Assembly: GCA_937927945.1 (NCBI GenBank)
Contig: CALEYW010000020.1
Span: forward strand, 1-18,806
DNA from: an uncultured candidate division WPS-2 bacterium
Lineage (GTDB): Bacteria; Vulcanimicrobiota; Vulcanimicrobiia; Vulcanimicrobiales; Vulcanimicrobiaceae
DNA: 18,806 nucleotides
Direction of reading: 5' to 3'
Position numbers and translations under genes: made by a program. The notes under the pieces were generated by a model. It saw nothing but the letters and a program-made list of their open reading frames with translations. It was not told where the DNA came from and ran no database searches. Shown here piece after piece: positions 1 to 7,885 of the stretch (its first letter is position 1; the number at the start of each line of letters is the position of its first letter).

Positions 1-51
1 CCCGTAGAGGACTCTCACCTCCAAGTCAAGCGTCCATGCCGGGCGCACAAG

Positions 52-81
52 AAAAAGCGCCAAGCACGCATGCCCGGCGCT
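52..81 (-). terminator. Rho-independent terminator after the S53 peptidase gene
   Basis: Read on the minus strand, 81-56 folds into an 11-bp stem (AGCGCCGGGCA with TGCTTGGCGCT, two G-U pairs) closed by a TGCG tetraloop. A run of T follows directly (A52-A56 on the plus strand). It lies about 25 bases past the stop codon of the S53 peptidase gene, as expected for the end of that two-gene unit. The fold was worked out by eye. Confidence 0.75.
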
Positions 82-104
82 CTCATTGTCGCGGTGGTTT
101 TCGG

Positions 105-2162
105 CTAGACGCCGACGACCGCCGTGATCAGGTGACGGGCGAACGGCACGCCGACGCCGGTGACGAGATCGTAGCCGACTCCCGAGTTGTACCCCGGGTC
201 GGGTGTGGCCGGTGCGGTGCAACCGGGAGCGGACTGTCCGCAACCGACGACGCCGTTGTTTCCAAAAACCACATCGTAGATGGTTGCCGAGTACTGGGCC
301 GGGTTATTGTATATGCGGTAGAAGTACGGCGCCGCGTTGCCGAGGCGGAACGGACGCGTTCCGGTTCCTTTGCCCTTGCACGACGCCGTCTTGTTGCACG
401 CATCGAGCACGAGTGCCCACATCGCAGCCATCTGTGGCGCTGCGACGCTCGTCCCGCCGTACCGGGCGATTTGCAACCCGAAGTCCGAGTTGTACAGCGT
501 CGCTGAACCGGTCCCCGGATCGCCAAGGAGCGAGGCATCAGGCTGTAGGCGAGTGGTCCCGGTCGCCAAACCTGCTCCCTGCCAATTCGGTCGCGGGATG
601 AAAATCGACTTGCCGCCGCCGCTCGCTCCTGCCGAAACTACGCCTGGCGACGTCTGCTGCCCCCACGCCGTGATCGGGCCCATGAGCTGCCCGGCATTGT
701 TGATCGGAGCGGTCACGCCGCCGACCGACATGACGTTCGGATCTCCCGACGGATACGAGACGCACAGGTTGTCGATGAAGCCGTTGATGCGCGGACGCGC
801 GCATTCTTCGGCACCTGCGTCGCCGCTCGAGACGAAGACCGCTACCCCTTCGGCTGCCAAAGCCGCGAATTCCGAAGGCTTGAGCGCGGTGGGATCCCAG
901 GTCCCGAGCTGGTTCGTTGCGATGAACTGACCGTACCCGAGCTCGCTGCCGCCGTAGCTGAGCGAGAGGATGTCGGGGCCATTCGAGCCGGCGTCGTTGT
1001 CCGCGATCGCCTGCTGTAGCGAATCGTCGTCCTCGCCAATACCCTCGTACGCATACCCCTTGCCCGTGTTCGGATCGGGCGCGCAGTTGTTCACGTTCGG
1101 GTCGTAGCGCTCCACGGGGACGTACGCGAGATAGAACAGGATGTTCGCGTCTCTTGCGAGCGCCGCTTGCTCCGTGTCGATCTGCGCTTCGATGTCTTCC
1201 GGGTTGCAGCCCGGAAGAGCGCCACCGCACGGGCCCGTCGTCGGCGGCGGCGTTGCGGTCGGCGAACCGCCAAAAAACGGAAACGGATTGTTGACGGCGG
1301 TATTTGCCGCCGCGTTCGACGTGGCGTTCACCTGTGTGAGCGTTGACGCTCCCGTCAGGCCGAAGATGCTCTTGAATTTGCTGAAATCGTGCTGGAGGAT
1401 CGGGCCCGTGCCGATGATCCCCAAGTTGATCCCTGCGCCGGTGTATCCGGCACCGTACGCGCCGGTGTAGTCGAACAGAGAGGCGATTTGCTGGGGTGTG
1501 TCGCCGGTAACGCTGGACTGTCCACCGCCGCCCCGAACGAACTGGCGACGCATGCGCTGCGGGTCCGCCACCGCGTCGGCGATCGACGAAACCGGCAGCG
1601 CCTGCGAGAAGTGGATCGCACCCGAGGGTCCGTACATCATGCGACCGTCCGCCGATTTGTACATCGCCATCGACGTGCCGAGAGCCTTTTCGAAGTTTGC
1701 CTGGGTCCCTGCTACGGTCAACGACAGGCGCGCCTTGTAGCCGCCGACCTTCATGCCGTACTTCGCGAAGTACTGCGCGACTGCCGCATAGTCGCTCGGC
1801 GAAGCGCCAAAACGGTCGCCGATCTGCGACGCGGTAAGCCACTGTCGATAGCGTCCGTCGGTCGGGTCGTTCGCGCCGCGCGCGTAGTCGGCAAGTCCTG
1901 GCGCGTCCTTCATGCGCACGACGACGTGCATCGCCAACGTCAGGTTCTTCGCCGGCCCGAGCTTTGATGCATTGGAGAGGTTTGCATTGGGAATGAGCGT
2001 GGACACGAGCGACGAGCTCGGGGTGGTGGTGTTGCTGCCATTGCCGGGGTTGGCCGGAACGACAGGGCTCGGATTGCTGCCGCCGCCGCCCGAGCACGCT
2101 GCGAGCGCGGCGATCAGCGTCGCAGCGGCGAGGCGCCGCGCGGTAGTGATGATGGCCTTCAT
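105..2162 (-). CDS. Lipid-anchored S53 family peptidase (sedolisin/kumamolisin type)
   Basis: 685 aa secreted serine-carboxyl endopeptidase; the family typically acts at acidic pH outside the cell. The signal peptide ends in lipobox LAAC (Cys23), followed by a Gly-rich tether. Residues about 68-205 look like a Pro-kumamolisin activation domain, including 'PTDGRYRQWLT'. The catalytic domain shows the full S53 set: Glu325 and Asp329 in 'EAQID', the oxyanion Asp448 in 'SSGDAG', and Ser572 in 'GGTSVAAP'. The C-terminal 'GYDLVTGVGVP' resembles the family's calcium-site region. The ATG overlaps the stop of the upstream lipoprotein gene (TAATG), with GGAGG nine bases before it, so translation is probably coupled. 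An insert at about 291-321, rich in Pro, Gly and Thr with two Cys, precedes the Glu/Asp motif. Family assignment is firm; substrate is unknown. Confidence 0.95.
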   Translation of the reverse strand: MKAIITTARRLAAATLIAALAACSGGGGSNPSPVVPANPGNGSNTTTPSSSLVSTLIPNANLSNASKLGPAKNLTLAMHVVVRMKDAPGLADYARGANDPTDGRYRQWLTASQIGDRFGASPSDYAAVAQYFAKYGMKVGGYKARLSLTVAGTQANFEKALGTSMAMYKSADGRMMYGPSGAIHFSQALPVSSIADAVADPQRMRRQFVRGGGGQSSVTGDTPQQIASLFDYTGAYGAGYTGAGINLGIIGTGPILQHDFSKFKSIFGLTGASTLTQVNATSNAAANTAVNNPFPFFGGSPTATPPPTTGPCGGALPGCNPEDIEAQIDTEQAALARDANILFYLAYVPVERYDPNVNNCAPDPNTGKGYAYEGIGEDDDSLQQAIADNDAGSNGPDILSLSYGGSELGYGQFIATNQLGTWDPTALKPSEFAALAAEGVAVFVSSGDAGAEECARPRINGFIDNLCVSYPSGDPNVMSVGGVTAPINNAGQLMGPITAWGQQTSPGVVSAGASGGGKSIFIPRPNWQGAGLATGTTRLQPDASLLGDPGTGSATLYNSDFGLQIARYGGTSVAAPQMAAMWALVLDACNKTASCKGKGTGTRPFRLGNAAPYFYRIYNNPAQYSATIYDVVFGNNGVVGCGQSAPGCTAPATPDPGYNSGVGYDLVTGVGVPFARHLITAVVGV

Positions 2163-4186
2163 TAGCGGTTCCCTCCGGCTTTGCGGAGCGAGAGTAGACG
2201 CTTCATCGCGTTCTGATGAACGATCGAGTCTACGCGGCTCACGACGACCGAACGCGGGAGCACGAAGCCGCCGCCGACGGACTGCGCGCTGCGCGCGTTG
2301 CTGCTCGGCGTGGTGACCGATTGCAGCGAGAGCGATTCCTTGATCTGCACGGTCGCGACCGGCGTCGACGACTGTGCCGGGAAGAGGCGGAAGCCGCCTT
2401 CCTGCCCACTGTAATCGTAGAAGTTTTGGATCGCGTCGGAGACGACCGTGCAGACCGTTCCCGGTCCGGGCTGATCGTACGACGAACTCGTGCGCGTCTC
2501 GTAGGTGCCGAAGACGATGTCGACCGTGGTGAGAACCTGCTTCACGAGCGTCGAGTTCTTGACGTACGCGGACGTCGGAGCGCAGGATGCGTCGAGCGGC
2601 TGGTTCGCGGCGACCGTGTCGGTTTCGGTGACGAGGCGCGTCACGCTCGCCAGCCAGTTGAAGGCCGGCTGGATCTGCCCGCGCTGCGTGCCGAGAGCGC
2701 CGGCGGCGGTGAGGTCGTAATATCCGATCGTCGGCGGGTTACCGCCCGCGGGGGCAGTGAAGGTGAACGCGCGACCGGCCGTTCCCGGTCCGGCCAGCTC
2801 GTGGATGAGGTACTGGCCGGTGAAGGTGACGGTCTGTGTGGAGACGTCCTGCTGCGGATTCCCGAAGGAGTCGATCGTGTTGGTCGTCCGGGTGTACGTT
2901 CCGTCGCCGTTCACGACGTTCGTCGTCGTCACGCCGCCCGGGTTGATCCCGGGATCCGTTTCCTTGTACGTCAGCGCGCCGTCGTTGCTGAACGTCATGC
3001 CGTCCGTCTCCGGCAGGATCGTGACCAGACCGTTGGTCGAGGCGTAGTCGGTTTCGAGCGACACGCCGCTCGAGTCGGTCGCGATGGTGCTCAGCGTCCG
3101 CACGTTGGTGCCGCCGGTGACGTTCTGGTAGGCGACCGTCGCGGTAGTCGAGACGAAGGTCGTGCGCAGTTGCGCGACGTCGGACTCGGCGTTCGAGAAC
3201 ACCGTGTTGCCGAAGCCGTCGGTCGAGGTCGTGACGTTGCTCGTCACCGCGGCCGTGCTGGTCGCCGAAACGGGGCTCGAACCGATGATGTTGTTCGTGT
3301 CGTTCTCGGTCAGCACGCCGGTGTAGCGCGCCGACGTTCCGACGCCGGGCCGGCTGCTCGCGGTGGAGACGGCCTTGGTGCCCGTGCGGGTGGCAACCGA
3401 CGTGTCGGTCGCCGTCACCGTGGCGCCGGCGCCGGTCGCGCCGGCGGTGAAGACGCCGCTCGACGCGTTGATCGCGCCCGCGTTCGGGTTGTCGAGCGCG
3501 TACGTGAACGTGCGCGCGAGGTACGGGAAGCCGTTGGCGGTCGCTTCCGCCGCGGTGAACGTCGCCGTCGACCCGGTTGGGACGGCTGCGGCTGGGCCGT
3601 TCACCGTGATGGTACCGTCGCCGCTGCCAAGGGCGCTGCCAGCGTAGAGGACGTACAGCGTCTTCGAGGTGAGTGTCACGCCCGGAAAGTGAACGTCCGA
3701 CGTCGTGGTGAGCGTCGAGCCCGTGGCCGACTCGGCCGCCACGTCGTCGTAAGCGCCGGCGTTGTAGCCGGAGAGACGCGGGGTGGCGCCGCTCGGGACG
3801 GTGGCGCCCGTGACGGCGACCGTCAGCGGCACGGCCGGGGTCGCACTGCCGGCGTCGATCGTGAAGGCGACGAGTTGGCCTGAGGGCGCGGCCTGCACCT
3901 TCCGTTGGCCCGATGCCGGGATGCTGCTCGAAGAGACGATCGTGAGCGTCACCGTAGCGCCGCTCGGGAACGCGCCGGCCGGCGCGGTGACCGTCACCGT
4001 ATTCGTGCCGGCGGTCGCGGAGAGAGACCCCCCTGACGCGGGGATCGATTGGGTCGCAGTGCCGGAGTTCGGGTCGACGGACGGGACGACGACGGGGGCG
4101 GGGGCGGGGGTGGTGTTGCCACCGCCGCCGCAGCCGGCGAGAAGTGCCGTGCCAACGAGAAGGCCGAGCAAGCGTCTATGTGACAA
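2162..4186 (-). CDS. Lipoprotein with Ig-like (BIG2-like) segment, partner of the S53 peptidase
   Basis: 674 aa when started at TTG 4184-4186. This start is preferred because AAAGGAG lies seven bases upstream and the N-terminus then reads as a short lipoprotein signal (LAGC, Cys19, poly-Gly tether). The open frame continues upstream to 4459 but would overlap the divergent gene. Residues about 30-185 form a beta-rich module resembling the N-terminal modules of the two subtilases further along. Residues about 189-275 resemble a bacterial Ig-like group 2 domain ('TITVNGPAAAVPTGSTATF' through 'SGVFTAG'). The rest is Thr/Ser-rich beta-type sequence with repeated 'TTxxVVNGDGTYTRTTN'-like stretches and no recognised catalytic motif. 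It ends in a TAATG overlap with the S53 gene, suggesting co-expression at the cell surface. It may be an adhesin, scaffold or inhibitor-like partner; function is unknown. Confidence 0.8.
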   Translation of the reverse strand: MSHRRLLGLLVGTALLAGCGGGGNTTPAPAPVVVPSVDPNSGTATQSIPASGGSLSATAGTNTVTVTAPAGAFPSGATVTLTIVSSSSIPASGQRKVQAAPSGQLVAFTIDAGSATPAVPLTVAVTGATVPSGATPRLSGYNAGAYDDVAAESATGSTLTTTSDVHFPGVTLTSKTLYVLYAGSALGSGDGTITVNGPAAAVPTGSTATFTAAEATANGFPYLARTFTYALDNPNAGAINASSGVFTAGATGAGATVTATDTSVATRTGTKAVSTASSRPGVGTSARYTGVLTENDTNNIIGSSPVSATSTAAVTSNVTTSTDGFGNTVFSNAESDVAQLRTTFVSTTATVAYQNVTGGTNVRTLSTIATDSSGVSLETDYASTNGLVTILPETDGMTFSNDGALTYKETDPGINPGGVTTTNVVNGDGTYTRTTNTIDSFGNPQQDVSTQTVTFTGQYLIHELAGPGTAGRAFTFTAPAGGNPPTIGYYDLTAAGALGTQRGQIQPAFNWLASVTRLVTETDTVAANQPLDASCAPTSAYVKNSTLVKQVLTTVDIVFGTYETRTSSSYDQPGPGTVCTVVSDAIQNFYDYSGQEGGFRLFPAQSSTPVATVQIKESLSLQSVTTPSSNARSAQSVGGGFVLPRSVVVSRVDSIVHQNAMKRLLSLRKAGGNR
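2172..2176 (-). promoter_or_regulatory. Shine-Dalgarno of the S53 peptidase gene
   Basis: GGAGG on the minus strand lies nine bases before the ATG at 2160-2162, inside the end of the upstream lipoprotein gene. It supports this start and the coupling of the two genes. Confidence 0.6.
4083..4110 (+). repeat. G-tract cluster, possible G-quadruplex
   Basis: On the plus strand, GGG at 4083-4085 is followed by three runs of five G (4094-4098, 4100-4104, 4106-4110) separated by single C. It encodes the Pro/Ala/Val linker just after the lipobox of the minus-strand lipoprotein, so the G-rich strand is that gene's template. Confidence 0.5.
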
Positions 4187-4341
4187 ACGCCTACTCCTTT
4201 CATTTTGAACCCGAGTGAACGAAGGAAGTGCGGTCGCCCACACCGTGAGGCCGCTGATTCTGCCGGGTACTGGTAATGCAGGCGGAGGCCTGCCGCTTGG
4301 GACGCTAAAATGTACGGCCGAGTGCCCATCGACATCCTGAC
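4187..4341. other. Divergent intergenic region with inverted repeat
   Basis: These 155 bases separate the minus-strand lipoprotein/S53 unit from the plus-strand acyl-CoA reductase operon, so promoters for both should lie here. A perfect inverted repeat GCAGGC-ggag-GCCTGC occupies 4278-4293. TAAAAT at 4306-4311 is a plausible -10 box for the plus-strand operon and would put the transcript start about 20-25 bases before its GTG, but no good -35 box is seen at the right distance. No minus-strand promoter could be named with confidence. Confidence 0.4.
4194..4200 (-). promoter_or_regulatory. Shine-Dalgarno that decides a TTG start
   Basis: AAAGGAG on the minus strand lies seven bases before TTG 4184-4186. 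It is the strongest ribosome binding site near this gene. Starting here also places the hydrophobic signal segment right at the N-terminus. An ATG a few bases upstream (4202-4204) is in another frame and does not give the lipoprotein. Confidence 0.7.
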
Positions 4342-5562
4342 GTGAGCGGTCGCTCCCTGCGCGCTCTTTCGGCCCGACGGATCGCCGCGCATATCGCCGA
4401 CGCGGCCGAGCGCTGGGGCGAGGCCGACTTCCCGCCGCGGGTACGCGTGACCGCCGCAATCGAAGCGCGCCTGGGCTACAGCACCCCGGTTGTCGAGTAT
4501 GCGCTCGACCGGCTTTTCTTCGGAATCACCGTGCGCTCGCTTGAAGCCGCGATCGGTTCCGAACTCGGCAGCCTCGAGGCGCTCGACGGGTTCGCCCCGC
4601 GGGCCGGCGCGCCCGCATCGTGGGCGCGCGGCGTCGATCGCGCCGTCGTCATCTCGAGTGACACCACGATCGGCGTCGCGCTCGTTCCGGCGCTGTTCGG
4701 CCTGTGCGCGAAATGCGACGTCGTGGTGAAGGACCGCAGCGATGCCTTGATCGGCGCGTTCTTCGCCTCGCTCGCGCAGGAGCACCCCGCGTTCGCCGAC
4801 GCCGCCCGCGCGCACGTCTGGACCGGTGGTGACGATTCCGCGGAGGAGACGCTGTTCGCGGACGCCGGCGTCGTCGTCGCGTTCGGCGGTGACGGGGCGC
4901 TGCGCGCGATCCGCGAGCGGTGCGGTGTCGAGACGCGGTTCGTACCGTTCGGTCATCGCGCCAGCATCGGTCGTCTCACGCGCGAAGACATCGAGCGGAT
5001 CGAAGACGCGCAGGCCGATGCGATCGTGCGCGACGCGCTGCTCTACGACGGAGAAGGGTGCCTTTCGCTGCACGCCCTGTTCGTCGAAGCCCGCGGAGAT
5101 GCGCTGGAGCATCTCACTCGGCGGCTGGCCGATGCCGGCGAACGGATGAGTTTGGAGTTCCCGCCCGGCACGCCGCCGCCGCAGCGGGTCGCCGCGGCTG
5201 GTGCGTACCGCAGCCTCGCTGCGTTCCGCGCCGCCTCCGGCGGCCCGGGCGCGATCGTCCGCGGCGGAAGCCTCACGCTCGCGGTCGCGCAGCCGAGCGA
5301 GCCGCCCCCGTTTCTGCCGCGCGTGTTGCCGCTCATCACGATCGATTCCGACGACGAAGTCGCCGCATACGTCGCCGAACACCGATTGCCGGTGCAGGCG
5401 CTGGGCGTCGTGCGACCGGACGAACGCGACGCGGCGCTCGCCAAACGGATCGACGCCGTGCGCATCGCGGCGTTTGGCACGATGCAAGATCCGCCGCTCA
5501 CCGGGCACCACGGCGGCCTTCCCCGAATCGCCGACTTCGTGCGTTGGATCGACTGCGAATGA
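4342..5562 (+). CDS. LuxC-family acyl-CoA reductase
   Basis: 406 aa. LuxC-type enzymes (aldehyde-dehydrogenase fold) reduce an acyl thioester to an aldehyde with NADPH through a cysteine thioester. Seen here: the N-terminal 'STPVVEYALDRLF' region; 'WARGVDRAVVISSDTTIGVALVPAL' followed by 'CDVVVKDRSDA' (cofactor region); 'VVAFGGDGALRAIRE'; and the likely catalytic Cys240 in 'YDGEGCLSLHALFVE', where LuxC proteins carry a Q-C-S-type motif. The GTG start at 4342 has no strong Shine-Dalgarno. Its TGA overlaps the ATG of the aminotransferase gene by four bases (ATGA), so the products are probably used together. No LuxE or LuxD partner is in the window, so a bioluminescence-type complex is not implied. 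The neighbour suggests the aldehyde may be aminated. Family call is good; substrate chain is unknown. Confidence 0.8.
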   Translation: MSGRSLRALSARRIAAHIADAAERWGEADFPPRVRVTAAIEARLGYSTPVVEYALDRLFFGITVRSLEAAIGSELGSLEALDGFAPRAGAPASWARGVDRAVVISSDTTIGVALVPALFGLCAKCDVVVKDRSDALIGAFFASLAQEHPAFADAARAHVWTGGDDSAEETLFADAGVVVAFGGDGALRAIRERCGVETRFVPFGHRASIGRLTREDIERIEDAQADAIVRDALLYDGEGCLSLHALFVEARGDALEHLTRRLADAGERMSLEFPPGTPPPQRVAAAGAYRSLAAFRAASGGPGAIVRGGSLTLAVAQPSEPPPFLPRVLPLITIDSDDEVAAYVAEHRLPVQALGVVRPDERDAALAKRIDAVRIAAFGTMQDPPLTGHHGGLPRIADFVRWIDCE

Positions 5563-6857
5563 CCGGCCTGGAATCGATCGTCACGGAGATTCCCGGCCCG
5601 CGTTCTCGCGAACTCGCCCTTCGCTTGGCTGCGTGCGAGGCGCCCGGCGTGACGTACCTCGGTGAAGACTATCCGGTGTTCTGGGAGCGCGCATCGGGGT
5701 CGCTCGTCATCGATGTCGACGGGAACCGGTACCTCGATCTGACGTCCGCCTTCGGCGTCGCGGCGACGGGACACACGAACCCCTACGTCGCGGCCGAGAT
5801 CGCCGATCAAGCGCAGCGGCTCGTTCACGGAATGGGCGACGTCCATCCCACCGAAGTCCGCACGCAACTTTTGGAAGCGCTGGCCGCCCTCGCACCCGGC
5901 GATTTGTGCAAGACGTACCTCACGACGTCGGGCTCGGAAGCGGTCGAGTTCGCGCTCAAGACCGCCCTGCTCGCGACGGGCAAACCGCGCGTCATCGCTT
6001 ACGCCGGTGCGTATCACGGTTTGTCGCTGGGTGCGCTCGAGGTAGCCGGAATCGAGAAGTTCCGGGCGCCGTTCGCCCCGCTCGTCGTCGACCGCGCGAC
6101 GTTCCTCCAGTATCCGGGCGCCGGCGCGTCGGTCGAGCGCGCCATCGCAGACGTGCGCGCCGCGCTCGACGCGGATGGTGAGATCGGCGCCGTCGTCATC
6201 GAACCGATCCAGGGTCGCGGCGGCGTGATCGTACCGCCGCCGGGCTTCTTGTCCGCCCTGCGCGCGCTCTGCGACGAGCGGCGCGTGCTGCTCGTTCTCG
6301 ACGAGATCTACACCGGGTTCGGTCGCACCGGCGCGATGTTCGCGTGCGAGCACGAAGGCGTCGTCCCCGACCTGCTCTGCGTCGGGAAAGCGCTCGGCGG
6401 AGGCGTCCCGCTCTCCGCCACGATCGGGACGGCGCGCGTGATGGACGCCTGGCCGAAGAGTACGGGCGAGGCTTTGCACACCTCGACGTTCCTCGGCAAC
6501 CCGCTCGCGTGCGCGGCTGCACTCGCAAACTTGGATCAACTCGACCAGTTGGGGCTCATCGACCGCGTTCGCTCGCGCGCATCCGCGCTCGGGGCGCGAC
6601 TCGAGATGCTGCGGCGCTACCCGCACGTTCGCGATGTCCGCGGCGTCGGTTTTCTCTGGGGCGTCGAGTTCAGCGATGCCGCGTTCGCCAACCGGGTGGT
6701 CGTGCGCGCGTTGGCCGCGGGAGTCGTCCTGCTGCAATCGGGTCCGACCGGGACGTCGATCACGATCGCGCCGCCGCTGACGATAGACGATGAGCAACTC
6801 GCGCGTGCTCTCCTGTTGTTCGAGCAGTCGGTGCAACAAACGGAGGAGTCGCGATGA
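5559..6857 (+). CDS. Class III PLP-dependent aminotransferase
   Basis: 432 aa, normal length for fold-type I class III (acetylornithine/4-aminobutyrate/diamine-like) enzymes that move an amino group between an amine or omega-amino acid and an oxo or aldehyde compound. Seen: 'DVDGNRYLDLTSAFGVAATGHTNP', 'TTSGSEAVEFALK' (PLP phosphate contact), 'YAGAYHGLSLGALEV', 'VVIEPIQGRGGVIVPPPGF', Asp248 in 'LVLDEIYTGFGRTG' (pyridine N partner), Lys277 in 'VGKALGGGVPLSA' (Schiff base) and 'TSTFLGNPLACAAAL'. ATG 5559 is used because it overlaps the upstream stop (ATGA) and fits the family N-terminus; the frame runs further upstream only as a shadow. It also overlaps the next gene by four bases. An upstream acyl-CoA reductase makes an aldehyde substrate plausible, by inference. 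Confidence 0.92.
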   Translation: MTGLESIVTEIPGPRSRELALRLAACEAPGVTYLGEDYPVFWERASGSLVIDVDGNRYLDLTSAFGVAATGHTNPYVAAEIADQAQRLVHGMGDVHPTEVRTQLLEALAALAPGDLCKTYLTTSGSEAVEFALKTALLATGKPRVIAYAGAYHGLSLGALEVAGIEKFRAPFAPLVVDRATFLQYPGAGASVERAIADVRAALDADGEIGAVVIEPIQGRGGVIVPPPGFLSALRALCDERRVLLVLDEIYTGFGRTGAMFACEHEGVVPDLLCVGKALGGGVPLSATIGTARVMDAWPKSTGEALHTSTFLGNPLACAAALANLDQLDQLGLIDRVRSRASALGARLEMLRRYPHVRDVRGVGFLWGVEFSDAAFANRVVVRALAAGVVLLQSGPTGTSITIAPPLTIDDEQLARALLLFEQSVQQTEESR

Positions 6858-7885
6858 GCAAGCTGCGGGTAGGGATCGTCGGCACGGGATTCGGCGGGAC
6901 GGTACATGCGCCCGCGTTCGCCCTGCACCCGCGCTTCGAGGTCGTCGCGATCGCGTCGCCGTCGAGCGCCGAGCGCGTCGCCCGCGAACGCAAGATCCCG
7001 CACGCCTTTCCGTCGACCGAGGCGATGCTGGCCGGCGTGGATCTTGACGTCGTCGCGGTCGCCTCGCCGCCGTTCGACCATCATCCCTCCGTGCTCGCGT
7101 CGCTCGCCGCCGGCAAGCACGTGCTCTGTGAGAAGCCATTTGCGCTCACCGTCGCGCAGGCCGAAGAGATGGTCGCCGCCGCCGAACGGGCCGCGACGGC
7201 GACGGCGCTCGCGTTCGAGTTCCGCTACGTGCCGACCGTCCGCGCGATCCTCGAACTGATCGAAAACCGTCATATCGGCGCGCTACGCGAGATCGAGGTG
7301 GCGCGCATGAGCAGCGAGCTGCTGGAGCGCAATACCGACCGCAAACGCGGCTGGTGGTTCTCGCGCGAAGCCGGCGGCGGGATCGCGAACGCCGTGATGC
7401 CGCACTTCTTCGACCTGGCCAACCAGTTGGCAGGCCGCACGCCGCAGCGGACGCTGGGCCTCATGCGCACCGCGAACCGGCGCCGCACCGACGCCGAGGG
7501 TACCTTCGAGAGCACGGTCGCCGACGGCGCGTTCGCCTGGGTCGACTACGGGGACGGCGTTATCGCGCGGGTCAGCTCCGATTCGACGACAATCATCGAT
7601 TCGCTGACAGTCGGCGTCCACGGTGAGGTGCGCAGCGCGGTCGCCGCCGGCGGCTGGTTCTCGGATCTGACGCTCTTCGCGATCGACCCCGACGAACAAG
7701 ACGAGCTCGAGATCAAGGAGTCGCCGCATGCCAAGCACGCGGTGATCGCCCCGAACATCCCGTGGTTTCTCTCGCTGCTCGACGCGTTCGCCATTCGCAT
7801 CGATACCAGTGGCGGCGACGCGCCGACCTTCGCCGACGGCCTCGAAGTGCAGCGGCAGCTCGAGGCCATCGGCTACGGCGCCTAG
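6854..7885 (+). CDS. Gfo/Idh/MocA family NAD(P)-dependent oxidoreductase
   Basis: 343 aa, typical length. An N-terminal Rossmann domain has 'GIVGTGFGG' (residues 7-15). The family's 'EKP' signature is at 93-95 (Lys94, 'VLCEKPFALTVAQAEEM'). The C-terminal alpha/beta domain contains 'AGGGIANAVMPHFFDL' with His184 and Asp187, matching the catalytic His-x-x-Asp of sugar/inositol dehydrogenases. A strong Shine-Dalgarno (GGAGGAG, 6842-6848) lies five bases before the ATG, and the start overlaps the aminotransferase stop (ATGA). Family members usually oxidise or reduce a hydroxyl or keto group on sugars or related polyols; the substrate here is unknown. The stop TAG directly abuts the stop of the opposing subtilase gene, leaving no intergenic terminator. 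Confidence 0.93.
   Translation: MSKLRVGIVGTGFGGTVHAPAFALHPRFEVVAIASPSSAERVARERKIPHAFPSTEAMLAGVDLDVVAVASPPFDHHPSVLASLAAGKHVLCEKPFALTVAQAEEMVAAAERAATATALAFEFRYVPTVRAILELIENRHIGALREIEVARMSSELLERNTDRKRGWWFSREAGGGIANAVMPHFFDLANQLAGRTPQRTLGLMRTANRRRTDAEGTFESTVADGAFAWVDYGDGVIARVSSDSTTIIDSLTVGVHGEVRSAVAAGGWFSDLTLFAIDPDEQDELEIKESPHAKHAVIAPNIPWFLSLLDAFAIRIDTSGGDAPTFADGLEVQRQLEAIGYGA

Noticed and set aside
538..2097. Long 519-codon open frame on the minus strand inside the S53 peptidase gene
   Set aside because: It is Arg-rich, low-complexity and has no recognisable motif, while the overlapping frame has full S53 catalytic residues; a high-GC shadow.
2216..3883. Plus-strand 555-codon frame opposite the lipoprotein gene
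   Set aside because: Arg/Gly/Val-rich composition typical of the antisense of Thr/Val/Ala-rich coding DNA; no domain or ribosome binding site.
4187..4459. Upstream extension of the Ig-like lipoprotein by 91 codons
   Set aside because: It would bury the signal peptide and overlap the divergent acyl-CoA reductase gene; the TTG with AAAGGAG seven bases upstream is a better start.
5043..7139. Minus-strand 698-codon frame opposite the aminotransferase operon
   Set aside because: Extreme Arg content and no motif; the opposite strand carries clear enzyme families.
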